Shown here piece by piece: positions 5,100 to 6,363 of a DNA stretch of 6,363 nucleotides; position 1 is the stretch's first letter, and each line of letters begins with the position of its first letter. Source of the stretch: CAZDGK01 sp964505035 (GTDB lineage: Bacteria > Patescibacteriota > Saccharimonadia > UBA4664); NCBI GenBank assembly GCA_964505035.1, contig CAZDGK010000056.1:1-6363 (forward strand). Reading direction: 5' to 3'. Below the pieces are notes generated by a model. That model was not told where the DNA came from. It worked only from the letters and a program-made list of their open reading frames with translations, and did no database searches. A program made the position numbers and the translations under genes.

Positions 5100-5938
5100 G
5101 CAGCCAAACCATTAAGCTTCCGTCCATCTGGCGTCTCACCGCCGATACCGGCCGCGTTTTCGCCAAGCACTGGTGGCGCTACATGCTCATCGCCGCGCTG
5201 GTGGCGGTGCCGATCAGCCTGCTCTCCTGGCTATTCCAGGCCGACCAGGTTGGCGCCTTCAATGCCTATGCCAATATTGCCGTGCTCATCATGGACGTGG
5301 CGCTGATGTACGCCGTCATCCACGCGGTCAAGTCGCATCTCAAGCCCAAGCTAGCCAAGTCCTACTACGACGGCTCAGCCTCGTTCCTCCGCTTTGTGCT
5401 GACACTTACCGTCATCATTTTCATGGCAATGCCGGCGGGGTTAGGGATCGTCATCTATCTCATTGGCGCCGACCCCAGCACCAATAACATCACCCTGGCC
5501 GACCAGCTCATCCTCGGCCTCGTTGGGCTCCTGCTGGCCATTCCCACCGTCTGGTGGCTCGGCCGCTTCACCCTGTCGCTCTACGGCGCGGTGGAAGCCG
5601 GCCTGCGCCCCTGGGACGCGCTGCGCTTTAGCCGCCGCCTCACCCTCGGCCGCTACTGGGCCGTGACCGGCCGCCTAGCCTACATGATGGTGCTCACCCT
5701 GCTCCTCCTGACCGCCCTCTACATCCCAGTAGTCTATCTGGCCATGCTGCTGGGCCAGGACCAGACCTTCGTCAATGCCATCTACGGTGTCGTCGTCAAT
5801 GTGCTGCTGCTCGCCCCGGTCAATATTTACCTCTTCTTGCTCTACGATGCCGTCGCCAGCCTGCACCTGCCAGCCGACCCCAAGCCCGAGCCCGAACCGG
5901 TCGTCGAGGAAGCCCTCAGCGCCGAAGGCTTGCTCTAG
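5096..5938 (+). CDS. Six-pass membrane protein of unknown function, coupled to htpX
   Basis: A 280-aa protein with about six membrane segments (roughly 28-48, 56-78, 98-122, 136-156, 192-216, 226-252). An amphipathic N-terminus comes first and a Pro/Glu-rich C-terminal tail (261-273) last. The start is fixed by the ATGA overlap with the htpX stop and by GGAGG (5084-5088) 7 nt upstream. Residues 165-195 contain AVEAGLRPWDALRFSRRLT followed by GRYW. This resembles the 'eG..~al~rSwrLvrGr~w' helix seen in the membrane domain of some glycerophosphodiester phosphodiesterases and related YciC/DUF975-like proteins. No enzymatic domain is attached. As a last operon member it could be a partner or substrate of the HtpX protease, or an unrelated envelope protein. 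Family placement is tentative; the coding call is firm. Confidence 0.88.
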   Translation: MSSQTIKLPSIWRLTADTGRVFAKHWWRYMLIAALVAVPISLLSWLFQADQVGAFNAYANIAVLIMDVALMYAVIHAVKSHLKPKLAKSYYDGSASFLRFVLTLTVIIFMAMPAGLGIVIYLIGADPSTNNITLADQLILGLVGLLLAIPTVWWLGRFTLSLYGAVEAGLRPWDALRFSRRLTLGRYWAVTGRLAYMMVLTLLLLTALYIPVVYLAMLLGQDQTFVNAIYGVVVNVLLLAPVNIYLFLLYDAVASLHLPADPKPEPEPVVEEALSAEGLL

Positions 5939-5958
5939 GCCGCACGTCATGGTATAAT
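5930..5958 (+). promoter_or_regulatory. Promoter of the last gene (extended -10)
   Basis: TTGCTC (5930-5935), a 17-nt spacer, TG at 5950-5951 and a perfect TATAAT (5953-5958) form the element. The -35 overlaps the final codons and stop of the upstream membrane gene. No terminator separates the two genes, so read-through from the lemA operon may add to expression. Confidence 0.75.
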
Positions 5959-5990
5959 ATAGCTACATCCGCCCTATGAGGGGAGTAGTT

Positions 5991-6363
5991 TTGAACAACT
6001 TCGCCATTCTGTCCAATTTCGCCACGGCGGCCGTTGCCATCGTGGCCGGCGGTGTTACCATCGGCCTGGTCGCCAAGAAGATCAAGGCCAAGGGCACCAG
6101 CGGCCACCAAGTGATGGGCCAAGCCAGGATCATCCTGCTGCTGGCCCAGGTGCCGTTCGTCGCCGTGCTGATCGAGCTGTTCCACTACGGCTTCGGCACC
6201 AGCTTCGGCGCCCTGGTCGACGCCGGCCTCACCGGCGCGTTCATCTGGTGGCTGGTCACCGCGGTCATCTGCCTGTCGCCGGCCCTGCCGCTCTCGCTCA
6301 TCCCGCTGCATTTCGCGGTGAAGCACTGGAGCATGGGCTGGAACCGGCTGCTGCCCGTGTGGT
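5991..6363 (+). CDS. Unrecognised small membrane protein, 3' end beyond window
   Basis: The reading frame is open for 124 codons to the window edge. TTG 5991 is chosen because GGGGAG (5980-5985) lies 5 nt before it; the in-frame ATG at 5976 has no ribosome site and lies only about 11 nt after the probable transcript start. Hydrophobic segments are at about 9-28, 47-66 and 81-110, separated by a basic stretch KKIKAKG (29-35). Codon use is GC-rich at third positions like its neighbours, which supports coding despite the missing end. A charged W-rich stretch KHWSMGWNR (111-119) follows the third span. I do not recognise the family. Its own promoter suggests regulation separate from the lemA operon. 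Confidence 0.75.
   Translation, partial: MNNFAILSNFATAAVAIVAGGVTIGLVAKKIKAKGTSGHQVMGQARIILLLAQVPFVAVLIELFHYGFGTSFGALVDAGLTGAFIWWLVTAVICLSPALPLSLIPLHFAVKHWSMGWNRLLPVW

Noticed and set aside
5976..5990. Upstream in-frame ATG as start of the last gene
   Set aside because: No ribosome site precedes it and it lies only about 11 nt after the expected transcript start, whereas GGGGAG fits the TTG at 5991. A leaderless-like start cannot be fully excluded.
5991..6200. Resemblance of residues 20-64 of the last gene to ATP synthase subunit c
   Set aside because: A Gly-rich first helix and LLLAQVPFVAVLIELF loosely recall the c-subunit second helix, but the essential carboxylate position is not convincing, the protein has a third hydrophobic region and no atp genes are nearby.
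5916..6326. Minus-strand open frame opposite the last gene
   Set aside because: The plus frame has a perfect -10, a ribosome site and membrane-protein character; the minus product is Asp/Gly/Gln-rich low complexity typical of a shadow frame.
1..6363. CRISPR array, insertion sequence or integrase
   Set aside because: No regularly spaced repeats, transposase motifs or recombinase genes are present; the only direct repeat is the short pair at the tRNA ends.

Overview
The window is bacterial and GC-rich, with short intergenic spaces. Two tRNA genes encode their CCA ends, and GTG and TTG starts are used next to ATG. TAA, TAG and TGA all end genes, and TGA forms an ATGA overlap, so the standard bacterial code fits. 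A large lipoprotein, a LemA/HtpX cluster and a likely four-helix-bundle (S23-type) protein would suit a Gram-positive-like or Patescibacteria/Saccharibacteria-like organism. That placement is an inference; no taxonomic marker here settles it.

Region 1 (1-855): the 3' part of a tRNA-Cys(GCA) is followed by a complete tRNA-Leu(UAA). A well-formed promoter then drives a 158-aa protein (gene A) that looks like a degenerate receiver fold. Two hairpins follow; the second has T-rich flanks on both strands and sits between convergent genes.

Region 2 (856-2995): a 643-residue predicted lipoprotein of unknown function on the minus strand has a leader with two tandem hairpins. Its promoter lies back to back with a plus-strand promoter for gene B. 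Gene B's promoter, leader, Shine-Dalgarno site and first codons closely resemble those of gene A.

Region 3 (2996-3184): gene B is readable for six codons and then enters a run of exactly 100 N (3014-3113), probably a scaffold gap of unspecified length. An extended -10 promoter for the next operon follows.

Region 4 (3185-5938): a tight plus-strand operon of lemA, an S23-like four-helix-bundle protein with an acidic proline-rich tail, an htpX-type membrane zinc metalloprotease, and a six-pass membrane protein. Spacings are 9 nt, a 23-nt overlap and a 4-nt ATGA overlap, so co-translation is likely. The set suggests membrane-protein quality control or cell-envelope remodelling.

Region 5 (5939-6363): a new extended -10 promoter and the 5' part of a small unrecognised membrane protein that runs off the window. 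Nearly every promoter found is of the TGn extended -10 type. The most interesting points are the twin gene A/gene B start cassettes around the lipoprotein gene, the S23-like insertion between lemA and htpX, and the uncharacterised lipoprotein with its structured leader.
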